Positions 32,566-47,000 of a DNA stretch of 64,000 bases are shown here, one piece after another. The DNA is taken from contig NC_134035.1 of the NCBI RefSeq assembly GCF_964204645.1, forward strand, positions 7,378,501 through 7,442,500, in the 5' to 3' direction. The DNA is from Tubulanus polymorphus (Eukaryota; Nemertea; Palaeonemertea; Tubulaniformes; Tubulanidae). Each line of letters begins with the position of its first letter. The stretch's first letter is position 1. A program made the translations under genes and the position numbers. The notes under the pieces were generated by a model that saw only the letters and a program-made list of their open reading frames with translations, was not told the DNA's origin and searched no databases.

Positions 32566-33420
32566 TATGAATTATGAATTTTAGGGCAGAGAAAACTCGA
32601 AACTTCAGGATTGTTGGTTCCCACTATTGTGAGATATCGGTCAGGGAGTTCGTCTATTATTTCGCTTTTCTGATCTGTTTCGGCGATTTTAATTAGCGCA
32701 TTTTCGGTTCGGTGGAAAGTCTAGTCGCAATCAACGCATGATTTAGTTTGCTCCGTTCGTGCGGGACGCGTGACAAATACCCCCACAAAATAATGCGAGC
32801 CTTTTGACTACATGCACCCAGATTTTAGCATGTTTCTTTGTTTGTCTTTATGGCTGGACACGAGCAGACTGGCTACCGCGGTACCCTACCTTGGGACGGT
32901 GTATTCTATAAGATGTCTCCATTCAAAATCACCGGTAAGCTTTAATTTCTTATGCAGGTGGCGCAGATTGGACAGGCAACCAGTCTAAAGACGAATCCTT
33001 TCTCCGGATTTTAGTGTAATACGCCATAACCGTGGATTACAGATTACGAAACTAGGTTTTGAGGTATTTGAAATATCGGCAAGCTCTTACTCTGAGTCCC
33101 GTTAATTAATCAGTGCATATTTAGAAAATTAATCTAGCCTGTTGCGGATATATTCTCTCAAAATACGACTGGAGACGCTTTGAAATGCTCATTATTGCTC
33201 GATAATATCAATACTGGACAACGGTGAAGTACGTGCTAGATTTGAGCAAAGATGATATTTCACTTTTGTCAATTCAAATTAAAATTAAACGTTCTTTATT
33301 TATTGAAATTTGGAATGGAATTATGTACTGAGGATGAAATCTAAATCACGAACGCCTCGTCAGCTGTTCTTTCATTTTTCAAGTTAGTTTTTTGGATTTT
33401 GGGGTAGATTATTTTTAACC
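32566..33420. other. Intergenic, possible 5' exon of the next gene
   Basis: Mostly featureless. An ATG at 32850 opens MAGHEQTGYRGTLPWDGVFY and runs to a strong donor ACCG|GTAAGC at 32934. It could be the first exon of an unknown small gene or a 5' leader exon of the C2CD5-like gene (it would join out of frame to the ATG at 35050). I do not recognise the peptide. Confidence 0.3.
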
Positions 33421-33424
33421 TCTT

Positions 33425-33799
33425 CGCTACCACACAATTCAATTCAAAATTTATTGCGTCCTTATAATTTACAGAGATTACATGAGACAGACATGGCAAT
33501 AAAATAAAACTCAAAAAGATACTGACAATTAACAAGAGAGAAAGAGTAAAAAACAAACAAACACATTTGAACAATAGAAACAAACAGGCGCTTACACTGT
33601 TATTCAATAACAACATACAAGGTATAATACAGGGAGACCCAGAAATTAAGATAATACATATAGGCATGTTGGAAGAATGATGGATATTACATGAAGATTA
33701 TGAGATGAAAGATATTATATAAGATTAAGTTATAAACATGTAATCTGACACTTTATCAAGTAGTGAGTAATATATAAGGTTGAAGGCAGACCCAAATAC

Positions 33800-33857
<58 letters not shown>

Positions 33858-34370
33858 ATGGGTTGAGATGGGTTTTTCTTTGGAGGCAAAGCTCGTTGAC
33901 CAGTTGAGAGGATATGTCACCTATTTCACTGTCATTGTTGTTATATTCAATTAGGAAGAGGAATTTGTCATTGTCGGAGAGTTCAGAGAAAGGGGGAGCG
34001 ATATCAGTTATTCGTTCAAAAACAGGTAGGCCTATATGGGTGGAACAGAGTGTTGGGCAATGGACGAGAAAGTGTTCTTCATTCTCTATATTGATGAGCT
34101 GAGGCACAGGGGACAGGTTCTACATTTAGGAGCTATAGGAGGGCGAGAGTGTCGGCCTTTTTCTATTTGAAGGGATTGGCTAGAGACTCTGAGTTTAGAT
34201 AGTTCTTTTCTATTTTGGAATTTTTGATGAAGATAATTTTCAGGATAAAAGCCTTTCTTAAACAGTTTGTATGTGCGTAATTTAGGTGTTTTAGTGGAAT
34301 CATTAATGAGATTGAGCCACTGGGAACTATATAGGGATTGAAGTGAATTTTTTATAGATTTGGATCACAG
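33425..34370 (-). pseudogene. LINE 3' half, minus strand, interrupted by a (TA)n run
   Basis: The minus strand encodes ENEEHFLVHCP, followed by FLFLIEYNNNDSEIG and LVNELCLQRK, the usual C-terminal zinc region of a non-LTR polyprotein (33860-34107). The 3' limit is near 33425, where the minus strand ends AATAAATTTTGAATTGAATT. A pure TA run (33801-33854) sits between ORF end and tail. Confidence 0.65.
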
Positions 34371-34993
34371 GTAATGTAACGCGCCCTCACCAGAGCATTT
34401 TCCCATATTTTGACATATTTTCGTGTTTTTATTTAGATCTCAGAAAATACTAATAATCACTCCTACAAACCATTTATATTTGTAAAGCTAAGGTCCTCAG
34501 CTATCAGATGGTATTGTTTAGAATCAAATCGTTTAAATCAGAAATTGATCACCAATAATTATTGATCGATTTTTTGATCGATTTGTGGAACGATCAATGG
34601 ATTTTGATCGAATAACTTGTAATGATTCATTTCCAGCACGTTTTTTGTATTGTTATCATGTAGTAATTGACTGTCTGATTACTTATCAGTTTCTCCCTTA
34701 TAATTGACCACCAAATATCGAACAAAAAAACTCATGCACGTGCCTTCTTGTTTCGCGCGCAAAGTGGTGCATGTTGTCACTCAAGCATAAATTTACTTTG
34801 ATTCAGTTCAGTATTTGAGGCACTGATTCGCCATCTTTGAGTAAATAGTGTAACTAAACTGAAGCAGACGATCATTTAGTACGTCTATACACCAGCAGCG
34901 TAGTGACTCACCACACCAGCAATTGTAGTAAATGAATATATTTGTGACGTAAATATACGTCGCGCATGGTGAGAGAAGGACATTATTTGCGAC

Positions 34994-35032
<39 letters not shown>

Positions 35033-35048
35033 CTTTTTATCATTTCAG
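34371..35048. other. Upstream region of the C2CD5-like gene
   Basis: AT-rich, non-coding. It contains repeated TTGATCGATTTT words around 34555-34610 and a (TA)n run at 34997-35025. The first coding exon is preceded by an acceptor (TTTCAG at 35043-35048), so the 5' leader and promoter lie further upstream. Confidence 0.5.
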
Positions 35049-38000
35049 AATGCCAGCGAAGTTGAAAGTACGAGTTTTGGCAGCCCGTGATCTTCCGATT
35101 ATGGACAGAGCGAGTGAGCTTACAGATGCATTTGCTGAGGTATAATTAGATGTGGCCATTGTTAGGCAGGTTCCCTCATCCAACATTCATGAATTTGGCA
35201 ATGGGTATACATAGTTTGAGAAGGGATCTTTAACATATCATACAGGGCCATGCGTTGATGTGTAAAAGGTTTTTTGAAAATGTCCATTGATCTTAACACA
35301 TGGGTTGATATTCGATAATTGTAAGCGCTGTCGTGGGACATAATAACACGCATAGCATAATGATTCTGCCCCACTGGGGAGTTGAATTTTAAACGAATCC
35401 ACAATTGGTTGGCTGTATTTTTTATCGGTACATGTACCTATTCATATTTTGTATCCGCAATCAATTGCCAAGCTGTAGCTCATTTTGTATTCTATGATTA
35501 TGATGGCATCGCCCAAAAAGCATGAAATTTTCATGAAAATGAATAGGCTTGTTATATTTTTGTTAATTAGGTTCATAGTGGCCCTCTAAGCTGGTAGGCG
35601 ACTGTTGCAGCCGCGAACACATTAGCTAAATTCTCCCAAAAAGTCAAAAACATTCATGTTCATCATTTTTACAGGTGAGATTCAGCAATACAGTTTTTAA
35701 AACGGATGTATTTCGCAAGTCATTGAATCCAAACTGGAATTCTGAGTGGTTCAAGTTTGAGGTAATAGGAAAATCCTTCAGAGCGGTATCAATGAGTTTG
35801 ATCAATATAATTTCGGCTTGAATCAATTATGGAGTTAATCCTTTTTGTGAAACTGGATCCAGCACTGCGGGACTGGGTCATTAAACTCGTTCTCTTTACG
35901 TTAATTCATAGGTCGATGATCAAGAACTACAAGATGAGCCATTACAAATCCGAGTGTTAGACCACGACACGTACAGCGCGCACGACGCTATCGGTAAAAT
36001 CTATATCGATTTAAACCCATTGTTAGCGAAAGAGACGACTTCTGTGATTAGTGGCTGGTTTCCACTGTACGACACCATGCACGGTAAACAATGATTTTAT
36101 AGAGAAAAGTAGCCGCAGACGCGCGATCGTGACTTAACCCTTCCAGTGCTGACTAATTAATACCCTACAGTGCTGAGGATAATTTGAAAATTTTGAAAAA
36201 TTCCACCGTAGTGTGTTGAATAACGGGAATACCACTGTAAGTGCATCGGCACTGTGGTTCAGTGTATCGTTAGTTATTAATTTCACTATGTTTGACAGGT
36301 GCTGCCATCTTTCAAAAGAGATAAAAACAAATTACATTTACACACTGCAGTGCGGTGTAGATGCACTGAAAGGGTTAAGTTTAAAATGGTCTTACGCAAG
36401 ACTTGTCTTTGAGTTTTAGATGTTTACTGAACCTAGTTGTCCTCAGACTGATCTTAAATCTAAGCCTTGACTATGCAACTACTATGCCCAGGCTCGAAAC
36501 ATAGTTACTCCTACTGTGGGCTTTAGTCTTGACTTTTGTTAGATTGGTTATAGGGAGGGACAAGTAAGGCTGCGGGTGGCTTAGTTGAGTGGTCACTGAA
36601 CCCATCTGTCTTTCATGTTTTTATCTCCCTTGGTGGTGAATCAGGAAAATAGCAATAGTAGAGTGTTTGCCACTGGGCCTATTGTCTCAGATAAGATTAT
36701 CATCGACAAAATATTTCAAATCTTTCCTTCCTCATATTCACCTGATGCCTCATTGCTTCCTAGTGCTCTGGAATTCACTTGCCTCGGAGGAAAAGGTATC
36801 TGTCCCGTGAGACCCGAGGCAAGTGTAGTCTATAAGCTGTAGTCATTAGTAATACCTTAAGGAACTAGCATCAAGACGGTTTAACAATAAAAGATTTGCT
36901 TGTTACTTTTTTTAGGAATTCGAGGAGAATTGAATGTTATCGTCAAAGTAGATCTATTCACTGATTTTAACAAGTTTCGACAATCCTCGTGTGGAGTTCA
37001 AATATATTGCAGTAAGTGGCGTTATTTTATGGCAGAAATTGATTCTGGTAGAAAATAAGGTTTCACTTAAGAGAGCATTAATCACTACCATATTATATGT
37101 AATCTCTGGTAATAGAGTATAATATTTCCATTAAGAATTATCTCCTAATTTGAATGTACACATTTTTTTTAAACTGTTCAGCGCCAGGAGTTCCGCAAGG
37201 TCACGTCATCCACAACATGTTGGGTTTTATTGAGGAGTTGGTCGTCAATGATGATCCGGAGTATCAGTGGATTGATAAGATTCGAACTCCGCGAGCGTCC
37301 AATGAAGCTCGACAACGCTTGTTCTCTCAACTCTCGGGAGCTTTACAGCGACGTATCGGACTTAAAGTTCTCGAACTCGGAGGGAATGCTGTAATCGGGT
37401 AAGTGTATGCCGTTTAAGTACTGCCCTATGATATGTCCTCCAGTTGCTACTACATTTTACTCGTTTTGTTATTAAAAGTTATTTGTATTTGTATTTGGAG
37501 ATATTTATGAAATGTATGAGGCGCAACGTTTCAGTTTCTCACTAGAGAGCATCATCTCACATTGTACGCGTATAGTTAGCTATTGATTATTTATATTCTC
37601 TATTCATCATTTCCGATTCTAGTAATCTCAAGGCTCATATACTCGGCCATTATCCTGAGTTAACCAAAGAGTGTTGAGGTCTTGAGATTTCCAATTGAGT
37701 ACTGGGTATTCGCTGTTTGGTATCTGGGTCTGCAGCTTCATTCGTGCTTGAACATCATTGATAGCTCGTTGCTTATGTGAATTCTTCAGGTACAGACAGT
37801 GTTTTGATTTGGAAGGTGAATCCGGTATTGTTGTGCGTGGAATCGGAACTGCTGTGCACATGACGAAATCGACACAATTATTGAGTCCTCACAGTTCATC
37901 GCCGGTCATGAGTAGAGAGTAAGTATACTGTGATTAATGTTCGAGTAGATTTACCGTAATGAGATCGGATTCAGCCAGTTGTCTATCTGTTTATCACCTG

Positions 38001-41000
38001 GACCTTGTTGTTATCTCTCCTCCTGGCTTCTCTAAATTCGATCTCCAATACTGTGAACTTACATAGAAATTCTCCTTCAGTAAAAATGATGCTCTAATAG
38101 ATTCTTTATGTGATAATCTTTCCCCCATTTTCTATTTGTTCTATGAAAGTGAGTATCCTTTTTGAAAGAACTGATGGCAGTAGGTTTATACATTGAGGGT
38201 CTTGTGCAGTTGATTATTAGGCCACACCAAAAGAAAACCCTGTTCCTCAGGCCCAACCGACCCGATATTTCGTCGTTTCAAATAATCATTTTCGGAATAA
38301 AATTTAATTGCCTACTGACCCTTTTTGTGGTCGGTTTCGCATAGTGAAAGACACTTTGTTCAAATGATGTCATGTCAAATTTTTAACATTCATTTTTCTC
38401 TGTAACAACATAATGTCTACGCTTTTCGCAGTATACAACTTGTTTGTACCATTGAATGTTAGATCAAGTTTATTTCCGTCATTGGATGTAAAAAATTGAC
38501 AGAATTCCTTGAATAATTATGGCTAGACTATGGGATGACGGCATGGCACTGCTATGTCGAGTGCGCTGACTTGATTATGGAAAACCCACGCTCTGATTGG
38601 TTGTTTTGGGAATGCCAGCACTTTTGATGTAATTATGGGAAACCACGCTATGTTTGGTTGTTACTAGTAAAAGTGCTGAACTGATCAGTTTGACAAGTTT
38701 AGTCGCTTATATACGGTAATCGCTCTCTAGAAGGCAGTTTTTTTAGGCCAGCCTTAGGCTGAGCCTATTACTATACAAATGGAGCGAATTTAAATGACAT
38801 GGTTTCCAGAGCAAAGGCTCTTTTACTGTGCAACTGAGCATATATTCATAAAAATCATTCATTAAAGCATTATCCATTCTCCAAACTCTACGTAGCTAAA
38901 TTTTGAAAGAGGGCCACGTCAAATTTAATCTGATCGCAAAAATATTGGTTATGAAAAGCCAATCAGAAAGCAAAGACTCCTCTATGATTGGCTTAGCCGC
39001 AGAAATCAGCAGGTGTTCATGTGAACCCGCGGTATCGTCTACCGTTTTACTTCCGGGTTTTATTTTAAGATCTTAAATTGTATTTCAAGATCAATTTCTG
39101 TGAAAGCTTTAGTTGATTTGGTTTTTGGGAGGAATATTTTTATTAGCGCTACAGAAAATATCATTGACCATTGTACAAAGTCCGGGAAAAATAGCTTTTT
39201 CTTAAAGCGGATAGATGACCTTGATATGCTAATTAGCCATGTGCTCAAACTACAAATTCAATCAAATTTTATTCCGCAAAAAAAATCAAATCCAATTCAA
39301 TTTTACTTTATTAAACAAATAGAACATCCACTTCAATTTTGTTGTATTGAGCAAATTTCAGAAAATTCAATTCTATTCCGCATTAAAATCAATAAGACCA
39401 AGGGAAAAGATTTATCTGAGGTATTTGTTCCAGATCCAGTCGCTGTCTGTGCTACTTTTGTATTCTACGATTGTATTGTGTAAATTATTAGGTATTGACT
39501 CTGAGCTGGGAGTGTATTTTGACAAATTTAACCCACAGAATGCATCATCATTTGCCATTTTATGAAAAGCTGACAGGCTGGCCATAGTGCCCCTTGGGGC
39601 TCTTGTTTTATCCTGACATGGATTTCATTTAACTTTGCCGATTAGTTTGTCTGATGTGTAAGAGGCTACAGAAGGGATTTTTCAGTGGGGAGGCTTTTTT
39701 CTGAAAAAATTTTTGAAAATTCAATCGCCGGATATGCATTTTTGGGCCATTTCATGGTCTCATTCACAGAAGCATGAAAAGTCGTGAGCCAACCACCTTG
39801 TACAAAGAACGACGAGCTGCTACGCGGTAGAGCGTGCTTTTGAAAAAAGTTTTGTAATTTTTGTAATTTAGTAAATTTTTGTTAAGCAAAACAGTGTTAA
39901 TTTCTGGTGACCTGAAAATACTTAGCAGCAAACTATAAGTAATAGGTGGAGGTCTGAATATTTTAGTGGTAAAATCCATGATTTGAAACGATCTACTTAC
40001 ATACGCCAAATTTTTATTACGGTACCGGTATGTTACATAGCTTCCGCGGCCATACATCGGAAAAAGTTGTCAAGACTCAATATTTAGCCACCATCTGATT
40101 TGTGATTTGAATTTTATACATGTATTTTCAAATACATTTTTTCCAAATATAAAATAGTTTCCCTGCCTACCTGTACCCTACGAAATTTTGGACGTGGACC
40201 GTAAACAAATGTTTATTTTTGGCTTTGATTTGACTACAAAATAATTCCTTCAGTAAGAAAAAATGAAATAATAGAAATTTGAATTCACAAATTAAAAAGA
40301 TTTTTCATAAGCCAAGCAGGCCCCAGTTTTCAAGGTAAACCAGACTTTGCCCATGGGCAATTTATTTTCTTTTTAACCCTTACGTTACCGGATTCTTATT
40401 CAAAATCGAGTCCTCAGGAACCGTATTAATTTCTAGGAATTTTGGTGAAAATAGGTCCAATTTTCAAACAACTAGATTTTTACTGAATAAAGATATCCCC
40501 TTACTTTTAATGAAAAAGTTGTACAGTTTTGTCTCTAGTTTCTATTCCTACCATTTTTAGCTAGGTTCTGGACACTTGGGTTACGTAAAAGATATTTTGA
40601 ATGATAAAATTTTTGGAATACTGCTGTGTTCACTTTCAGGCGAGTCGATTTCATCAGCACTGTCTTAAGATTTGCACCCCCATTCAGCATCTAAATCACT
40701 TGCACTCGAGTCTGAATCCATAAAGATTCCTCTAATATTATCTGCGCTCAATTTATGAGACAAGATGATCCTTTTATACTCTTCATAATATCGAAATAGT
40801 CAATCAAAACCAGTTTCCATTCGTACAAAATCTACTTCCGGGTTGTAATCGTTGTGATTGCTATATATTCTTGAGAAGCAATTTCAGATACCTTTCTTGG
40901 TCGCAATTGGTTCAGGAATTCATGCTGCTTCAGTTGCGAGGCGCTATATCTAACACCATAGCTGATTTTTCATGAAGGAACATCAAAATTTCGCAATGTC

Positions 41001-44000
41001 CGTATCTCGCCAAACGGCGAGACCGGTTCCTGAATGGCCGCTTCCGTGGCGAGACTGGTAATGTAAGGGTTAATCAAATCGTGATGTCGCACTGAGATCA
41101 ACATTGTAAAAATATTTTATTACATTGGATTTAACAATTTGATTCTGGAAATAGTTTTCAATAGCCTTTTATCATTGCGGTTTATCTACTAGCTGTTAAC
41201 CATATTCCTGACTAAAAATTGGTCCCGTAAAAAGTATTTACGGCGACCAACCCCATTTTCAAAAGTTTGCCAAAAAAATTTTTTCTATAAAAAGAAAAGA
41301 AAATTCCCTACCTGCCCACCCATTTTGGTGATTGCCCCGCCCGAGAAACAGGATTTTGTTTTTGGTGTGGCCTTATTTGAATCTTTTCTTAACCTCTTCA
41401 CTATGGGCAGATAATGTAGCGCAAGATAATTTTATATAGTAAGTCTCTTGAAATGTTTCAGTTTTCCGTTGCCTGAAGATGTCGAAGCTCCTAATTCGCC
41501 GACAATGTTGACTCCTCTGACGGCGCCGGTTGTAACTAGTCATTCACCCATTCCTGGTAAGATGCCGGCTATGCCCGTCCTAGTACGGCGTTCTTCAGAT
41601 TCTGATCTAAGCACTCCGCCTAAAGGTACGACATTTTTCTATACGATGCATGCTGAACAAACCTCCCTTTTATCTTTCCATGATTGCCACAGCTCTCTTC
41701 TGAATTCTACAAAAATATCTTGAATCTAACAATTGTTTTGATATTTTTTCATTTGATAGTAAGAAAAGAAATATTCTGTAATTTTTCCAAGCAATTTCGC
41801 ATTTATTTTTCATCTTCAAAATTTATTTTTTTGAAAAGCAAGTCATTTTATGAGATATATATAGACGATGAAAATAAATATTGTTATATTATTGTGTTTT
41901 TATCTTCGCGGAGAGAATTTGAGCATGTTAATTTGTTCAATGATTTGGTATATGTAGTTTTTTATGCTTTGTATCACGATTGGTTGTATACCTGTGTATA
42001 TCTGATCTGTATTGATTATGTTATCACAGAGAAGTTTGCGTTAGTCATGTCAAATACGTATGGGACCATTCATTTATTACACACTATGGAGGCAGGCCTA
42101 TTCAACGCAATATTCGAAAGTATATCCAAGTACTGTTCCCTGTAGCGGTCATGACTTTGGTCTGAAACGTGGTCATAAATATTAAGTCTAGAATTGTAAG
42201 ATTGGCTATCAACATGAGTGGCCGGGTCTTTGAATGGTCCAAACCTGTACAGCGCCCAATTGCACATGACCTATATCCATAGGTGGTCATAAGTCGTTGA
42301 AATAGGTACATATTGAACCAAAATGAGCTTAGACTAGACTATGCAAGTGAACCATGCTGTGATTTTATCCCAGCTTTTGTTTTGGTGGAATAGCAGTCGG
42401 AAAGGCTGTGCCTTGTGTTTCGTCGAATGAAAATAAGTCAATACATGTACTGTACTGTTATTTCGTTGTGTTTTGCCCAGTGTCGTAGTTTGTCTTGGTA
42501 TTATGATGGGCAGGGTGGCCAGTTACTGGCCAGATTGACCTCATTGTAATTGCATACAGTACCACGGTACAGTATAATTAATTCGCTCATTACTTTTTTT
42601 CACATTGTACACCGTAAATTTCAAATTTTATGCCTATGTAATGAATGGATGTTCCAAAATGTATCGAAATACGCTAGTCTTGATTCATTCGTATTGCGCA
42701 CCTCCGGATGTTCCTGTCCTCCTTCCGAGGAATTGGTTTTCATTTCAGCAGTTTTTCATTATTCAATTGTTTAGCAATTCGTTCATACGTGAACACTAGA
42801 AAAGTGCGTCAGAAGTTCGTCTCGTATCAAATGAATTTTTTATTGGTTTAGGTTTGCGAACTGTGCGTTCATTTTCTATTGATGAAGGTACAACCTTTGT
42901 TTGTGGTAGTATGTATATACCTTATTTACGATTTCTTGAGTGTCTCTTGTGTTTTTTTTTCTGACGCATTAAGTACATGTTTTAAATGAGCATGCCGATA
43001 CATTTTACCTTCATCATATACTTATTACCCTTGCATGTTTTCATCCTTCACTCCTTCACGAGAAACACTATTACGTAATTATTATCATAGGGCTAGGTTG
43101 AATTCGATTTAAGTAGGCCTAGATTAGATATATTTTTTGCTTAGGTGTTGGTATCGGAATTTGTATCGAGTATTCAGTTGAGCGCATTTTTTTAAACCCA
43201 TTTTCGAAACTATCATTAGAATTAATTTGAAAAGTCAATATTCTCTCAGTTTTTTCTTCATGATTGATGGGCTCAAAATTGAATATAGTGTCGCTTAACA
43301 TAATGAATTATCTGTGATGCCATTTTAGTCATTCTGCAGTTCACTGACATTAGGTTATGCTCCGTAGCAGATCTAGAATCCTGAATGAGAGACTCCTGAT
43401 ACACTGAAAAACGTGAATCCAATATTCACGGAAGCTCCCTCAGAGCTCAAAGCTCCCTTATGTTCCTCCCGGATCTTAGAAAGCTTATCCTGAATTTTGG
43501 CAAGGGCATTCGAGGTTTTTATATATCGGGTAAAATCGGAATTCTTGATTCATTTTTCTGGGGAGGAAAATCTGGGAATTCTGAATCTTCTCGAATGTTA
43601 GGGGAATTTTTGTGTTTTGTTCTTGCTAATGACCAGTGAGGCACTTAAGTAGAAACATCCACCCTGATGAGCAATATGATTTAATCAGGGAATTTTTGGA
43701 AAAGAGTCGGCAAAAATCAGGAAAATTTGGATTCCCAGTTTGATCTTTGTAAGGGCTAATGAGTGCACTTTTCAGAGATATTCATTAGGAAACATGAGCT
43801 ACATATCAGTAGAAACTAATGCACTGCTGGTGCTGACCTCAAAGAGAAGAAAATGTTAGACAAATTCGAAACTAATTCTCACCGCGGTATCGTATTTTGC
43901 GCATCATTAATTTAACTGCATGTATGAATACACAAATACAGGCCAACGCACTGCTGTATTTTATTTTTCGTTTTATAAGTTCATGAATTTGTGCACTTTC

Positions 44001-47000
44001 CCTGGTTACGTAAGGCTATAATTATAATGTTCTGTTTTGACCCGCTCTGACGGGCTGATTACGCCTTTTGAAATTCTTGGTTAAACTAGATTTTGATGAA
44101 CCATATGAAGTGCGAAGTGCTGTCTAATGCTTTACTGAAATTATGATTCTGACGGAATCTTTGATGAAATACTCACTTTCTGTGCTCATTTTCTTGAAAA
44201 AAATCTGCTGATACGCCGCGAAATATCTATGGTGTCACGAGCGTATTTGAATGAAATCTGCTTTTAATTTTAATCATGGTTCCCACAGAACAGGGAAATT
44301 GGGAAAAACTTGGGAATTTTGAAATAATAATTCCCAGTTTGGGAATTTGAACAATTTTCCTCAAACCAGGGAAATACTTGGGAAATTCATTACGTTTCAC
44401 ATATTGCATTTGCCAAGGGCAACTTTCTTCAGCAATTTCCCTTGAAAATCACCTTTATCAACCAGTCACCGCTAAAATGTTGACTGTTGAATGACGATAT
44501 GTGTTCATTTCCATTTGGGAAAATTGAAAAATCACCCATGAAATACTTGGGAAAAACTTGGGAACTTTTTTATTCATATAACTGCGGGAACCATGTTTAA
44601 TCTCTGTTTCTTAGATTGTAAAATTGAAATGATGTTTTGGTTTAAGCAGGTAGTCAAGCCGGAAGTAGTGGCAGTGGTAGTGGTGGAGGTAAACCATCGC
44701 AGCCTCGACCTCCGTTTCCTCAACAAAGTATCGAAATGTTGGTACGTTTTTCAAGTAGAATAATCGGTTCATCATGAAATCTCCACTTAACAGCTATCCC
44801 ACCAGATGGCATGACTAACAGTTGGTTTAACTTGTACGCTATCGACTATGAGTATACTCGTACTTTACGAGTTATGTTGTAGCTGATCCTGTTTGTTATT
44901 TTGCTTTCTGCCACACGGGATTGGTTCACAATGTGAACAATGTGCTTCATTCTCGATGCTCATTGGTACATTTTGCACGTACGCTCACTGTAACAGTGCC
45001 AAGTGCGGCAGCAATCGTCTTAAGCGATTGTCAGAACTAGTCCATCTCAATTCATTTAAAACGATTTCTTTCAGGAATTTCCATTTTTTACGATCAAGTC
45101 ATTTCCGCAGGGATTTATTGGGCACTACGGCGGTGTTGTGTCGGCTCGATCAGTCAAACTCCTCGACAGGATCCACAATCCAGGTAATTCATCCAGGTTT
45201 ATTCAATATGTTCTTATGTATGAGATAGTAAGTAAAGTAATACAGTAAAACCTCTCTTTTGCCGGGCAAAATCTTATTTTGGTGTCAGGCTAAAATAATC
45301 AATTTCTTATACTTTTATTATTAGGTCCATTGGGCCATCCCAAATTATTTGACAATTATTTTGGGATGGCCTTAGTGCCATCCTTACATAATCATAAAAA
45401 AGAATTAACGGTACTCAGTAATAAACCTTGAAAGGTTTATGATGATAATGAACTGTTTGATGATAAACACAAGCAAAGTAAAAACCTATCGATAAACCAC
45501 TTTTGACTGTCCATGCGTAGTGGCATGAGGGTGTAAGATGATGTTTTTTTTTTCCACACAGATGAACCAGAAACAAGGGATGCTTGGTGGTTAGAGCTAC
45601 GTACAGAAATTCGATCTCATGCTCGAGCGATGGGATGTCATGCTGTTGTCGGCTATTCTGAATCCACCAGTATATGGTAAGTAAAAAACAAATGATATTG
45701 TTTCAAATTTTGGGTTAAAATTTTTTTCTAGGAAAAGACAGCTAGAGAATATTTAACATTTCGACCATAATTTTGGTATATTTTTTGTGTAAATCTTTTT
45801 TTGCTAAAAAACATTCGAAATATCCACGGATTAAAGCCTGTATTCAGAAACTCGTGGAGTGAATTTAGATAATCATGAACCTAAAAAGCATGATTTTTTT
45901 GTAGTAAGTTGACTTACTAATGAAATCCATTTAAAACGTTGATACTCTGGATAATATTAGAGCACTTACTTGTAAGCTTTCGCATACAACTCTATCCATA
46001 ATCATACTGATATGACTGACATCACACACTGACGTCACTAACGGCATACAGTTGTATGCGAAAGCCTGAATCTACATCAAAGGTTTAAGTTGACTTACAT
46101 GTATATTATATTCTATTTCATGTTATAGTGATGAAGTGATTGTTTTGTCAGCGATGGGTACAGCGGCCATTGTGAATCTTCGACTCGTAGAAACAGTGCC
46201 GCCTCCTCCTCCGGTCACCGAGAGGTCTGTACTCAGTACTTCTTTAGATCGTCAGCATTTTGACAAGGAGAAAAAGCTTCATATTGACGTGCATTTGGCT
46301 AGTCAATTTACTGCCTGCCATCTTCACAGCATGTGAGTGGTAATAAAAGAGCATGATTTGCCAACATAAACATCATTTTCCTGGCTCCAATTTTCACATA
46401 ATTGTCATTGTCGAAATTTGATCCTATTTTGACTGAAATCTGACTTACAAAATGTTTTACTGGGCCTAGACCGCAGCTAGTCTACTACCATCCTCCCTCG
46501 GCAGGGATTCGATCCTGATGACATCGCTACACTTGGACACAACACCAAACCCTGTGAAACTAGATCGGGTGCGCAGATTTACCGCATGAAAACATGCGGT
46601 ACCAATCAGATTGTCAAGGCAAAGGCAAATTTCACAGAAGAACTATAAATGGACAAATGCAGGCTAAAATAAAACAGGATATCTGGTACCGTGGCAATCT
46701 CGATGCCATCAGGTTCGAATCCCTACTGGGAATTTAACCTTCATCTCTGAATTTACTCCTGGGTACCGTAACTAACTCTCGGTTGAATTCTTAACCCAGG
46801 GTCTAGTTTGATTAATTTAAAAATCAATATAAGAATTGACGAGGTAGAACTTTGCAATGTGTCACAAATGATGGTTAAAGTCTAAAGTCCAACAATGATA
46901 TTTGTTAGCTGTCTATAAAATCAGGAATCTTCCATATTTCAAATTCGTTATTGATGCTGTATTAGAATTCAGGGTTATGTTGGCATTTCATTGTATGTTG

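Larger units (their letters stand above)
38219..41373. mobile_element. 3.15 kb TIR element in a C2CD5 intron
   Basis: Left end AGGCCACACCAAAAG and right end (complement) AGGCCACACCAAAAAC continue as ~36 bp imperfect inverted repeats (CCTGTT.CTC.GGC). TATT flanks both sides (38215-38218, 41374-41377). No transposase is recognisable; an open 127-codon frame at 39100-39483 has no known match and is partly ATTCAATTTT-type simple sequence. A piggyBac-like remnant is nested at 40377-41069. Confidence 0.7.

Noticed and set aside
39100-39483. 127-codon open frame as a gene
   Set aside because: Lies inside a TIR element, partly built on ATTCAATTTT simple sequence, with no recognisable domain.
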